From: JAFDXJ01 sp039811225
GTDB taxonomy: Bacteria; Bacteroidota; Bacteroidia; Chitinophagales; Chitinophagaceae
Length of the DNA: 36,166 nt
Assembly (NCBI GenBank): GCA_039811225.1
Contig: JBDHYG010000021.1
Coordinates: 1 to 36,166 of the forward strand
Direction of reading: 5' to 3'
The position numbers and the translations under genes were made by a program. Numbering within the stretch: the first letter of the stretch is position 1; the number at the start of each line of letters is the position of its first letter. This document shows positions 8,286-17,900 of this stretch, in pieces. Below the pieces are notes generated by a model. The model was given only the letters and a program-made list of their open reading frames with translations, ran no database searches and was not told the DNA's origin.

Positions 8286-9809
8286 TTAGAATTCTATGCG
8301 TGCAAAACATAAATCACTTTTAAACTGACAAGGCACAATCACTTCATTGGCACTAACCTGTTTGGCATAACGGGCAAGTATATCATAGCCTTCCCCTAAA
8401 TTATGAAATGTAGGCTCTTTATGTACCTGGCCATTGATACTGATACTTTGATCACTCAGTAACCAGTCGCTCCGATACAATTCATTATATAAAAAATGGA
8501 AAGAACTGTTTTCTATAAATGTCCCGAAGCTGATAAAATTATCAGAATTGTCATCAAATTGTGATTTATGAATCACGTTCATCCATTCTGTATTCAACGC
8601 CGAATCAAAAGATACCAGCGCAATATTATCCGCATAGTACCTGTTAATAGGGTTCATGGAAGTACCCCACCTGTCCCAGGGATAGTAATAGCCATAGTAA
8701 GGGGATGTCCAGTAATAATTGGAATAAGGGGACCAATATGGAGAACCATATGCATAATCCCATCGGTTGCTGGTGATGCCCCGGGATGAAGTGTATTCAC
8801 ACTCGGAAGTAATAATAAAACCACCATCGCGACGCATGACTATATTTTGAAGAAAAAAATCATTAAAGGCTGTTTTTACATTTCCTTCCAGTTTGGCATT
8901 TTGCCTGAACTCTTCCGGGAAGGAAGATTGCACGGATTTTAGCTCGGCCTGCTGGTCCCTGTCCCATAAAAAACAAAAAAGCCCTTCAATATTTCCCCGG
9001 CGTGATTTGGAATAGAAGGAAGTAATGAGATAATGATGATTTACATTATCAATTTTTAACCGGGCATCATCAAGATAAATTTTTGCTACATCAATGGCAT
9101 ACATAGATAAGCTGTCCGCTTTAAACTGTTGCTGAAATAATACCAGGTTGGAAATATTCCCGCCCTGTGAAGTTCCGGTTGCTTTCAAAAATGCGATATG
9201 GCCGTCATTGTCCACATTGAATTCCGTGAGAAAAGAATTGCGTTCACTCATATCAATACGCTGGGCCTCCCGGTCCAAAAGGTGCAGGGTGTTGTCAAAG
9301 AGTGAAAAAGTAACCTCATGCACCTCTTTTTGTTTCCGGATTTTGAAAACCAGGATTTTACTTTTGTTTTCACTGGTAATGACAGAATATATTTTATTGT
9401 TTGTAAACGTACCAATGGATGTTGTATCCAACTGGGCAGGCTCACCGATCATTTTTACATTTTCATCAAACTTCGCCGCCATGAAATAAATGATATTTTT
9501 TTTCTGGTATTGATACAGAAAATAAAAATAATCCGGGTAGGCAATGACATCGGTACTGATGATCCTGTCGGGGAGGAAATTCAGTTTTACCCGTTGTGTT
9601 ATATCCATTGATGCATTGAATGCCTGCATATAATAGGTATTCTTGGTGGTAGTATATGCCAGGTAATGAGTGCCTACTTTTCCGACAATTTCAAAACCCA
9701 CATTCCGCATATCATCTTTTCCCGGTGGGGAATAAAAAATACGTTGTGCCTGTACCTGGCCCATCATACAAAGGCATATCCCAAAGACCAATAAGTTACC
9801 CACTTTCAT
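8286..9809 (-). CDS. Secreted protein of unknown function with Tyr/Trp-rich segment
   Basis: This 507-residue protein has a clear signal peptide (about 1-21, ending QVQAQ) and no transmembrane segment after it, so it is probably periplasmic or on the cell surface. I do not recognise a named family. The body has many short aromatic and hydrophobic beta-strand-like stretches (YPDYFYFLYQY, LTEFNVDNDGHIAFLKA, GGFIITSECEY), as expected for a beta-propeller or similar all-beta fold; that is an inference. Residues about 350-385 form an extreme Tyr/Trp/Ser/Pro-rich stretch (for example YGSPYWSPYSNYYW). No lipobox and no clear type IX sorting domain is seen at the C-terminus. The gene stands alone, with purQ about 80 bases downstream and divergent kup upstream. 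Confidence 0.85.
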   Translation of the reverse strand: MKVGNLLVFGICLCMMGQVQAQRIFYSPPGKDDMRNVGFEIVGKVGTHYLAYTTTKNTYYMQAFNASMDITQRVKLNFLPDRIISTDVIAYPDYFYFLYQYQKKNIIYFMAAKFDENVKMIGEPAQLDTTSIGTFTNNKIYSVITSENKSKILVFKIRKQKEVHEVTFSLFDNTLHLLDREAQRIDMSERNSFLTEFNVDNDGHIAFLKATGTSQGGNISNLVLFQQQFKADSLSMYAIDVAKIYLDDARLKIDNVNHHYLITSFYSKSRRGNIEGLFCFLWDRDQQAELKSVQSSFPEEFRQNAKLEGNVKTAFNDFFLQNIVMRRDGGFIITSECEYTSSRGITSNRWDYAYGSPYWSPYSNYYWTSPYYGYYYPWDRWGTSMNPINRYYADNIALVSFDSALNTEWMNVIHKSQFDDNSDNFISFGTFIENSSFHFLYNELYRSDWLLSDQSISINGQVHKEPTFHNLGEGYDILARYAKQVSANEVIVPCQFKSDLCFARIEF

Positions 9810-9972
9810 TTTTAAATATTTTTCAGTAAACCATTCTCCACATCAACCAAATTTTTTCCAATGAATAAATTTAGCAATTCTACTACTAAATTTTTGAAAA
9901 AGATGGCCTTCCGTTATGAAAAAAATTAAAACGGATTCACTATAATTATTCATGCTGATTGCTTTTTCACTA

Positions 9973-9980
9973 TACATTTG
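9973..9980 (+). promoter_or_regulatory. Bacteroidota -7 promoter element of kup
   Basis: TACATTTG matches TAnnTTTG exactly and ends 28 bases before the GTG start of kup. No convincing -33 TTTG is seen. Confidence 0.45.
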
Positions 9981-10008
9981 TGGAAATTTTTAACCAGACA
10001 AGTATTCT

Positions 10009-11994
10009 GTGAGTAAGCAATTAAACAAGGTGTCCGCTGCCGGGCTCATTGTGGCGTTAGGTATAATCTATGGAGACATTGGCACATCTCCTTTGTATGT
10101 ACTCAATGAAATCATCACGGGTCGTGTCATCAGCGAGGATCTCATTCTCGGTGCTTTATCCTGCATCATCTGGACCTTAACACTGCAAACCACCTTTAAA
10201 TATGTTATTCTGACACTGAAGGCCGATAATAATGGGGAAGGTGGAATATTCAGTTTATATGCCCTGGTACGGCGACAGAAAAAATGGCTGGTATTCCCGG
10301 CCATGATCGGTGGTGCTGCTTTATTAGCTGATGGCATCATTACCCCACCCATTACGGTCACTTCCGCTATTGAAGGTTTACGTAGCCTGGATTCTTTTAA
10401 TGACATTTCGCAGTCAACAATAATTTTTATTGTTTTAGGTATTTTCACTATTTTATTTTTCCTGCAACAATTTGGCACACATGCCATTGGTAGTATGTTT
10501 GGCCCGATCATGTTTATTTGGTTTGCCATGATGGCGGTCTTAGGCGCCAGTCACTTACTGGATGATGTATTTATTTTCAAAGCATTGAATCCCTATTATG
10601 CGATTGAACTTTTAGTACAATACCCCAAAGGTTTTTGGATCTTAGGTGCTGTTTTCCTGTGTACAACCGGGGCAGAGGCATTATATTCTGATTTAGGCCA
10701 TTGCGGCAGAAGAAATATCCGGGTTTCCTGGATTTATGTAAAAACCTGTTTGATCCTGAATTACCTGGGCCAGGGTGCCTGGCTTTTGAGCAACTATGAC
10801 GGGAAATTAATGGATGATGCCATGATGCAAAAAATCAATAATGTGTTTTATGCCATTATGCCTACCTGGTTTCAAATTCCGGGTATTATCATTGCCACGG
10901 CAGCTGCTATCATTGCCAGCCAGGCTTTGCTTTCCGGTTCCTTTACCCTGATTTCTGAAGCACTTCGCCTGAATCTCTGGCCAAAAATGAAAATCAATTA
11001 TCCCTCAGAACAAAAAGGGCAATTATATATTCCGGGGATTAACCTGGTGCTTTTCATTGGTTGTTCCGGGGTCGTATTATTTTTTCAAAAGTCAGCTAAC
11101 ATGGGTGCTGCTTATGGTTTAGCCATAACCATGTGCATGATCAGCACCTCCATTCTATTTGCCAATTTCCTTATAACGAGGCGTGTAAATTCATTCTGGA
11201 TTTATATGTATTTAGCGGTTTATCTAACCATTGAAATATCCTTCCTGATTGCCAACCTGGAAAAATTTCCTCATGGTGGTTATGTAACCTTAGTGATAGG
11301 GGGTGCATTGTTTTGCATCATGTACACCTGGTTCCGCAGCCGGAAAATCAAGAACCGGTATGTAGAATTTGTCCGCTTAGAAGATTATATCCCGATGATC
11401 CAGGAATTGAGTAATGATAAAACCGTACCCAATTATGCGACCCATTTGGTATATATGACCAGTGCCAATAATCCCAAAGAGATTGAACATAAGATCATTT
11501 ATTCAATCCTGAACAAGAAACCAAAGCGGGCTAATATTTATTGGTTTGTCCATGTAGATACTATGGATGATCCCTATACCTGCGAGTATATTGTAGAGCA
11601 TATTATCCCGAATGATATTATCCGGGTAGAGTTCCGGTTGGGTTTCCGCGTGGAGCAACGCATCAACTCCATGTTCCGCCGCGTGGTTGAAGACCTGGTA
11701 AGAAACAATGAAGTAAATATTACCAGCCGCTATGAAAGCCTGGAACGCAATAACGTGGTAGGCGATTTCCAGTTTATTGTTATGGAAAAATATTTAAGCA
11801 ATGATAATGAATTGCCTTTCGTGGAGAAAATTATCATGAAACTGCACTTATGGCTGAAAGATATAAGCCTTAGCGAGGAACGGGGATTTGGCCTCGATCC
11901 CGGTTTCGTTACCGTTGAAAAATTTCCATTAATTGTATCCCCACCTTCGCGGCTGACATTAAAACGAGTTTTTGCAGAAGCAGATGAAAATTAA
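10009..11994 (+). CDS. kup: Low-affinity potassium transporter Kup
   Basis: This 661-residue K+ uptake permease (KUP/HAK/KT family, probably K+/H+ symport) sits in the inner membrane. The N-terminal family signature GIIYGDIGTSPLYV is followed by about 12 membrane helices to around residue 440 and a cytosolic C-terminal domain of about 220 residues. TTGAEALYSDLGHCGRRNIRVSW is another typical KUP segment (broken here by convention). The start is a GTG at 10009; the first residues (MSKQLNKVSAAGL) align with normal KUP N-termini and no upstream ATG fits. The TACATTTG element 28 bases upstream supports this start. It converges on the DUF3467 gene, with 17 bases between the stops and no obvious terminator in the gap. 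Confidence 0.96.
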   Translation: MSKQLNKVSAAGLIVALGIIYGDIGTSPLYVLNEIITGRVISEDLILGALSCIIWTLTLQTTFKYVILTLKADNNGEGGIFSLYALVRRQKKWLVFPAMIGGAALLADGIITPPITVTSAIEGLRSLDSFNDISQSTIIFIVLGIFTILFFLQQFGTHAIGSMFGPIMFIWFAMMAVLGASHLLDDVFIFKALNPYYAIELLVQYPKGFWILGAVFLCTTGAEALYSDLGHCGRRNIRVSWIYVKTCLILNYLGQGAWLLSNYDGKLMDDAMMQKINNVFYAIMPTWFQIPGIIIATAAAIIASQALLSGSFTLISEALRLNLWPKMKINYPSEQKGQLYIPGINLVLFIGCSGVVLFFQKSANMGAAYGLAITMCMISTSILFANFLITRRVNSFWIYMYLAVYLTIEISFLIANLEKFPHGGYVTLVIGGALFCIMYTWFRSRKIKNRYVEFVRLEDYIPMIQELSNDKTVPNYATHLVYMTSANNPKEIEHKIIYSILNKKPKRANIYWFVHVDTMDDPYTCEYIVEHIIPNDIIRVEFRLGFRVEQRINSMFRRVVEDLVRNNEVNITSRYESLERNNVVGDFQFIVMEKYLSNDNELPFVEKIIMKLHLWLKDISLSEERGFGLDPGFVTVEKFPLIVSPPSRLTLKRVFAEADEN

Positions 11995-12011
11995 ATCGCT
12001 GCACTAATCTC

Positions 12012-12329
12012 TTATGCCTGTGCGGTCGGGCCGCCAAAATTCATCGGTATTTCCACCTGTTCTATATCTTTTATCGGGCCATTGGCTTTTTCATAGCGCT
12101 CTATATTTTCCTGCAGGGCACGCATAAAACGTTTGGCATGAGTTGGTGTGGAAATGATCCGGGCTTTTACTTTACTCTTGGGTGTGCCGGGCATGACATT
12201 GATAAAATCGATCACAAACTCGGAATGGCTATGGGTGATAATGGCGAGGTTGGCATAAGTACCTTCTGCTACATCTTCTCCTATCTCGATATTTAATTGC
12301 GGGTTTTGTACGGGGGTATTTTCAGACAT
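12012..12329 (-). CDS. DUF3467 family protein
   Basis: This 105-residue cytoplasmic protein matches the DUF3467 pattern: an N-terminal acidic stretch, then EGTYANLAIITHSHSEFVIDF and a segment with MPGTPKSKVKARIISTP, and a helical part (HAKRFMRALQENIERYE); motifs are given in pieces. No enzymatic function is established for the family, and I see no catalytic motif. A TATCTTTG element 17 bases upstream of the ATG suggests its own promoter. It is convergent with kup and preceded by the terminator of the susCD operon, so it is probably monocistronic. Confidence 0.88.
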   Translation of the reverse strand: MSENTPVQNPQLNIEIGEDVAEGTYANLAIITHSHSEFVIDFINVMPGTPKSKVKARIISTPTHAKRFMRALQENIERYEKANGPIKDIEQVEIPMNFGGPTAQA

Positions 12330-12346
12330 AATTTTTATTTGAAAAG

Positions 12347-12354
12347 CAAAGATA
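12347..12354 (-). promoter_or_regulatory. Bacteroidota -7 promoter element of the DUF3467 gene
   Basis: The minus strand reads TATCTTTG, an exact TAnnTTTG match, 17 bases before the ATG at 12329. Confidence 0.5.
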
Positions 12355-12385
12355 AAATTTTGGTGGCAGAGATCATTCGTACAAT

Positions 12386-12416
12386 AAAAAAGAGGCTGTT
12401 TTACAGCCTCTTTTTT
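12386..12416 (-). terminator. Strong intrinsic terminator of the susCD operon
   Basis: The perfect 14-bp stem AAAAAAGAGGCTGT / ACAGCCTCTTTTTT has a 3-base loop. Read on the minus strand it follows the lipoprotein stop codon (12434) by about 17 bases and ends in a six-T run. It separates this operon from the DUF3467 promoter. Confidence 0.9.
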
Positions 12417-12433
12417 ATATTTTATTTATACAA

Positions 12434-13297
12434 TTACCTTGGACCAGTATAAGTCAATGTATCTGTAAATACACGGTCACCACCGGTAGAAGTGTACATC
12501 CATTTTGCATAGATGGTCTTAGTAGCCGGGTCATAATGGTTATTGTAAGTAGGATCTTCATGCTCGCCAACAGCTGTGTTAACCACCGTTACTTTATTGG
12601 TTGATGGATCAATAATATAGGTAGGCTCATAACCGCCAGGCAGTGCAGAACCGGAGCCATTAGCCCATGGATGTGCAATACCTAAAATAACGGAATTAGC
12701 ATCTACAGTCAGCAAAGGAACATCAGTGTACGGTCCAACAGGTCCAACCAAAGTTGTATTGGTTGGGTGGTAAGTTTCACCTACTAAAGTATATAAACCG
12801 TCATAAGCATTCCTTGCAGTAATCAAAACGATCATGCTTTTACCGCCGGATTGTGCACCCGGGCTGGTAATTGTCAAACCAATGGCGAATTGAACACCGT
12901 TATTTAATAATTCAGCAATATTGATACTCAGGTTGCCACTGCCCATATGTGAGCCAGAGGGAATGGTAATGCTGGTAGGCGCTGTAAAAGTGCTGGCAGG
13001 AGCTGCAGGTATGGAAGTACCATTAGCGGCATTGTAGGCATCCACTACGGAATTATCCACAGACACACTTACATCCATGCCACCACCTGAGCCACTGTAG
13101 AACACATTAATAGCGGTATCAAATGTGGGAGCACCTCCCGGGATGATATCCAGGAATAAAGGCTCAGCCAGGCTATAGCCAAAACTGATAGAAGGCCCTG
13201 CTCCTTCCTGTGCTACTTCCAGCCAGTTTTTTTCCTTGGTACAGGAGAAAAGCAGTACTGAACTTAGCAGTAAAAATGATGAAAATACTTTTTTCAT
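12434..13297 (-). CDS. SusCD-associated lipoprotein with DUF1735 (BT_3987-like) domain
   Basis: This is a 287-residue outer-membrane lipoprotein. Its signal peptide ends in a lipobox (LLFSC, Cys19). Residues about 40-150 resemble the DUF1735/BT_3987-like N-terminal domain, an Ig-like fold common in surface glycan-binding proteins: VDAYNAANGTSI, then a TSITIPSGSHMGSG strand pair and LLNNGVQFAIGLTI. The C-terminal half (GLYTLVGETYHPTN onward) is less conserved. The ATG at 13297 is preferred; one at 13330 would add eleven residues before the signal peptide and lies in a hairpin. The gene is third after susC and susD and probably occupies the SusE-like position, binding the same unknown ligand at the surface. 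Confidence 0.85.
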   Translation of the reverse strand: MKKVFSSFLLLSSVLLFSCTKEKNWLEVAQEGAGPSISFGYSLAEPLFLDIIPGGAPTFDTAINVFYSGSGGGMDVSVSVDNSVVDAYNAANGTSIPAAPASTFTAPTSITIPSGSHMGSGNLSINIAELLNNGVQFAIGLTITSPGAQSGGKSMIVLITARNAYDGLYTLVGETYHPTNTTLVGPVGPYTDVPLLTVDANSVILGIAHPWANGSGSALPGGYEPTYIIDPSTNKVTVVNTAVGEHEDPTYNNHYDPATKTIYAKWMYTSTGGDRVFTDTLTYTGPR

Positions 13298-13326
13298 GTT
13301 TTTTGAAGTTTTAATTTTTTGAAACA

Positions 13327-13368
13327 CCATAGAATTTTTGAACTACTTATCATTCAAAAATCCTATGG
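13327..13368 (-). other. Intercistronic stem-loop between susD and lipoprotein gene
   Basis: CCATAGAATTTTTGAA (13327-13342) pairs with TTCAAAAATCCTATGG (13353-13368) over 16 bp with one mismatch, leaving a 10-base loop. It lies in the 117-base gap after susD and before the lipoprotein gene. There is no U-run after it on the minus strand, so a processing or stability element, or partial attenuation, fits better than a full terminator. Confidence 0.6.
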
Positions 13369-13414
13369 TTCATTTCTATTTTATAATTTCATTTTTTAAT
13401 TCTAAACTCAGTTT

Positions 13415-14890
13415 TTATTGAGCATCCCACCACATACGTGCATACTGTGAGTTTACGCCATCCGGGCCGGTATACTTCACACTTGCTGCATTCGCATTAT
13501 CCGGGTTTAGAGCCAACGTATTTGGACCATAAGCAAACCGGCGAGGAATACCATAAGAGTTAATGGCTCCTGGAGCCGGAACCAGTGCAGGATAACCTGT
13601 CCTTCTCCAGTCATTCCAGCCTCTACGGCCATGCGGATAGTGTGTGTACCATTCTTGAGTGCAAATCTTTTGCAATTCACTGCCACCACTTAAATCAATA
13701 TTTGGTAAAGCCATGTAGGCATTAAAGGCAGTAGCATCATACACGCCATACAGTGTCCAGCTATCCTGGATACCTTGCTTATACATATTGGCAGCATTCT
13801 CACTGGTCCAGCCTCTTTGCGCAGCTTCAGCACGAGCAAGGAAAACCTCGCCGGAAGTCAGCAGGAAGAAAGGATCATTTACTGAGGTAGCAGTACCTTG
13901 GAACAATCTTGCCCAGTTGGGGTTGGCATTGTTAAAGGCGATTGCACCGTCCCTGGTTAAACCATAAGGGAAACCAATAGTAGAAGAAGCCCATACACCG
14001 GCACGTGGGTCATTATTACCCAATAAAGCATCTAAGAATACTTTAGAAACCGCATAGTCTTTACGCTGAATCACATTGTAATAATTGTATACGGGGTTCG
14101 GGAAGTTACCATCCGGGTAATCTAATTGAGCTGTTTCACCAGAACCAAATACACCGTCTTTTGCATTCAGGGCGCTATTGAACTCTGCTTTACCGGTAGC
14201 TGCATCCACTTTAGATAAGCGTAATGCTAACATTAAATGTAAAGAATTCGCAAACTTACGCCACTTGGTATTGTCGCCACCATAAACGATATCACCCTGG
14301 AATGGTGCACCAGCATCATCCAATTGATTAACCGCTTCTGATAACTCTTTGAAGAAATCGGTATAGATATCTTTTTGGTTGTCAAAAGGTACCAAACCAT
14401 TATCCAGTTTCAGTGCCTGTGAATAAGGTATGTCACCATATGTATCAGTGAGCATAGCAAACATAAACACTTTCAGGATACGGGCAATCGCAATCTGGTT
14501 GGCATTTGCACCACTGGCTGCAGCTGCTGCAGCAGTAGCCGGGTCAGAGTTATAGTTAATGATTGTTTGTAAATCCATTAACCGGCCGGCGTAATAACCA
14601 TCCCAGTTGGGTTGTTGTTTAGCATATGTAGAAGCCTCTGTATATTGGGTTTCAGAGAAATACTGGCAATATAATCCTTCTACAGTATTAAATCCACCCG
14701 CATCCCAGGTATAGTTACCTAGGCCAGCTTCCACATTTGTCAAAAGTGCCGCCGTAGTGGGGCTGGTTGTTATATTCGGATTTTGATTGACATTCCCAAA
14801 ATCCTTAAACTTATTACAGGAGGTGAAAGCGGTTCCCGCCATCACGATACCTGCCAATAAGAGTATTTTATTTTTCTTGTTCATTATCAT
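13415..14890 (-). CDS. SusD/RagB-family nutrient-binding outer-membrane lipoprotein
   Basis: This 491-residue protein belongs to the SusD-like group 2 (SusD/RagB family). Its signal peptide ends in the lipobox AFTSC (Cys25, or Cys23 from the second Met at 14884). It is followed by the typical NVNQNPNITTSPTTAALLTNVE and MFAMLTDTYGDIPYSQAL segments (given in part), which form the TPR-like helical core. SusD proteins sit as a lid on the SusC barrel and capture glycans or peptides. The gene starts 22 bases after susC on the same strand, as usual for such pairs. No glycoside hydrolase, peptidase or polysaccharide lyase is adjacent, so the substrate cannot be read from context. Confidence 0.95.
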   Translation of the reverse strand: MIMNKKNKILLLAGIVMAGTAFTSCNKFKDFGNVNQNPNITTSPTTAALLTNVEAGLGNYTWDAGGFNTVEGLYCQYFSETQYTEASTYAKQQPNWDGYYAGRLMDLQTIINYNSDPATAAAAAASGANANQIAIARILKVFMFAMLTDTYGDIPYSQALKLDNGLVPFDNQKDIYTDFFKELSEAVNQLDDAGAPFQGDIVYGGDNTKWRKFANSLHLMLALRLSKVDAATGKAEFNSALNAKDGVFGSGETAQLDYPDGNFPNPVYNYYNVIQRKDYAVSKVFLDALLGNNDPRAGVWASSTIGFPYGLTRDGAIAFNNANPNWARLFQGTATSVNDPFFLLTSGEVFLARAEAAQRGWTSENAANMYKQGIQDSWTLYGVYDATAFNAYMALPNIDLSGGSELQKICTQEWYTHYPHGRRGWNDWRRTGYPALVPAPGAINSYGIPRRFAYGPNTLALNPDNANAASVKYTGPDGVNSQYARMWWDAQ

Positions 14891-14912
14891 TTGAATTTTT
14901 AACTGTTAGGAA

Positions 14913-17900
14913 TTAGAAGTTCAGTTTTACATTGAAACCAATAGAACGTACCGGAGGTAAGTTACCATCTTCACCATATACACCTGAAATTTCAGATGGG
15001 TCAAAGTTTTTGGAATCACTATAGATAATCCATGGGCTGCTTGCAATAACTGAAACAGAAGCACCTTTCAGCCATTTATTGGCAAATGACCAGTTTTTAA
15101 CCGGCAGGTTATAACCCAGGCTCACTTCGCGCAATTTGATATAAGATAATTTGTGGATGAATGGCGCAGCAATTTTATTACTGTAAAACTGGTGGAAATA
15201 CGTAAAGCCATCCACATACATATCAATTGGAGTTTTACCATCTACTGAACTAACACCAGTTACATGTACACCACCACCTTGTGATAATGGATCACGAACA
15301 TTCACTCCACGGTCATTCACATCATCTGTGTAATCGATCGTACCGGAGAACATACTCCAGCTCTCTGACAAAGAGAAGAAGTGACCACCGGATTGATAAT
15401 CCAGGCTAATGTTCAGGCTGAAGTTTTTATAGGTCATTAAACTTTGTAAACCACCTGTCAATTTAGGTACAATGCCACCCCACTGATAGTTGGCATCACC
15501 GGTAACATACAGACCTGTATTCGGATCAATCATCGGTTGATGATTGTCACCATACATGAAACCACCACCAATTAATTGTCCCCAATCCTGGCCAAGTACC
15601 TGGTAGGCACTAGCATATCTTGTACCGAATGCTCCAATCCAGCCGCTTGGTTGGATCCTGTCCTGGCCTTCGATGATTTGGTTCACTTTATTGCTGATTA
15701 ACCAACCTAAGGTTTTGGTTACAGTCCAGGTAAAGTTTTTATTATTAATGATCCGGCCATCAAATGTAAACTCAAGACCTTCCCGTGAAACAGAAGCCGC
15801 ATTTACAGTCTTGCTGGTCACACCACTTTCACCGGCCACACTGATATTTACAGGTTGTTCAGACATTTTCTCGTTATAATAGTTAACGTTGAAACCAAAC
15901 CTGTTTTTCAGGAAACGTAATTCTAATCCACCTTCATAGCTGGTAATCAAAGAACCATGCAGTCCTGGATCAGGAATACCATCCGGGAAGCTCATCAGGA
16001 AATTACCATTATAGGTATTAGATCCTACACCATAACCAAAGTTGGTTGCGTAAATACCAAGACCCAACGGTTTCTTACCCCAGCTACCATATAATTTAGT
16101 AAAGGATAACCAGGAAATTTTGTCTTTAAAGAATTCACTCGGCGTGAAGGCAAAACCAACAGATGGGTAGAACAGGCTATTATCACCGGCAGGTAAAGTG
16201 GAAGAATAATCCTGGCGCAAAGCAAAGGTAGCGCTAATGAATTTTTTATACTCCACAGAACCGGAAGTAAACCAGGAATTGGTTTGATTTTCTAAACGAG
16301 TATTGCCAAAACTAGGATTGTCTTTAGAGTTGGAAATAGTATAGAGATCAGGAATTTTAAAACCATTTGTAGTAGAAGCGCTATTATCTTTATAGATATA
16401 ACGGTTCATATCCACACCGGCAAGTAATGTTACACCTAAATCATTATTCAGGAAGCTTTGATTATAGTTGGCTACTAATTCATAGTCTGTAGTGCTTGAA
16501 CTAGAATTACCAGTACCATAGTAAGCTAACACACCTGTTTGACCGGCACTTTGTTCCAATAATGAGGTCGTTCTGCTTTCCCAATAAGAAGTAAGTCCGT
16601 CACGGCGAATAGTACCTTTAACGCTAAGATTATTATTAATCTTTACTTTAATATAGGTATTACCATACAGGCGGTCCCTTCTTTGGTTGTTTATATTATT
16701 ATCCTGGTATGAATAGAAGTTGTACCAGTAGTTGGCTTTATAAAAACCACCGGGGTTATTCGGATCATAACCATCCGGGTTAGCACTCCAGTTCCAGGTA
16801 TTGATGGTACCAATTGGAGTTGGGTAATCTTTCAACTCTTTCATGAAAACCAAATCCAGGTCACGATGGCCCCATTGGCCAAAATTACCGGATGTATTGT
16901 TGGCATAACCATCATCAAACTGGCCCTGGATCTTTTGTGTATTGTAAGTAACATCGATACCGGCAGATACGTATTTGTTCAGGTCAAAGTCTGCTGCTAC
17001 ACCTATGATGTTTCTGTCACTCTTAGAATCTGGTATCAAACCTTTAATAAATTCTTTACTATAATTCATTCTTACATTATAGCCATCTCCACCTTTTGCA
17101 AAACTTACATTAGAGTTGGTAGAATAGGCTTTATTGCTATTCCAAAAATCCCTAACATTATCAGGTTGCGGAGTTAAGGAAGCGGTTTTATAAGAATAAG
17201 AAGTACCGGGTACAAATGCATACCAGGGAATATATTCCTGGCCTAACATATAGGGGCCCCAGCTGGAGTCATCGGTAAAATCAAGGAATTGCTTCCCGTC
17301 TAATGCCTGCCATTCAGCAGGATCCCCTGGCTTCCAATGGTAAGTAGTTAACGTATTAACACCACCACCGGCAAATGTATTCTGAAACTTCATCAGGCGG
17401 CTTACACGGTCAAAAGTTACACCCTGATTAATTGAAATGGATTGAGAACCGGCACCGGCTCTTTTTGTAGTAATTACTATAGCACCGTTAGCAGCATTCG
17501 CACCAAACAAGGCAGTAGCATTCGCACCTTTTAACACCGTAATGCTCTCTACGTTATCCGGATCAATATCATAGGAATTACCTATAACAGTACCGTTTAC
17601 CACATAAATGGGAGAAACATCACCACTCAGTGCCAAACCACCCCGGATACGGGCAAAAGCCTGGGAATTCAATTTGGTACCAGACTGGCTACGAAACTGA
17701 ACACCAGCTACTTTACCCACCAATGCATTGTTCAGGTTGCTTTGTGGGATGATGTTTAAGGCATCCGACTTAATAACCTGTGCACTAAATGGTGTAGTAC
17801 GCTGTTCCTGTTTTACACCAAATGCTGTAGTTACAATCACTTCAGACAGATCGCCTGCAGCGGATTTAACCAACTGAACCAGTAACTTACCTGATTCATC

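Noticed and set aside
9867..9893. AAATTTAG / CTAAATTT inverted repeat upstream of kup
   Set aside because: Eight AT-rich bases in an AT-rich gap are easily due to chance, and the position does not fit a promoter or terminator.
10068..10529. Long open frame antisense to kup (153 codons)
   Set aside because: It is fully inside the strongly conserved kup gene and has no recognisable protein features.
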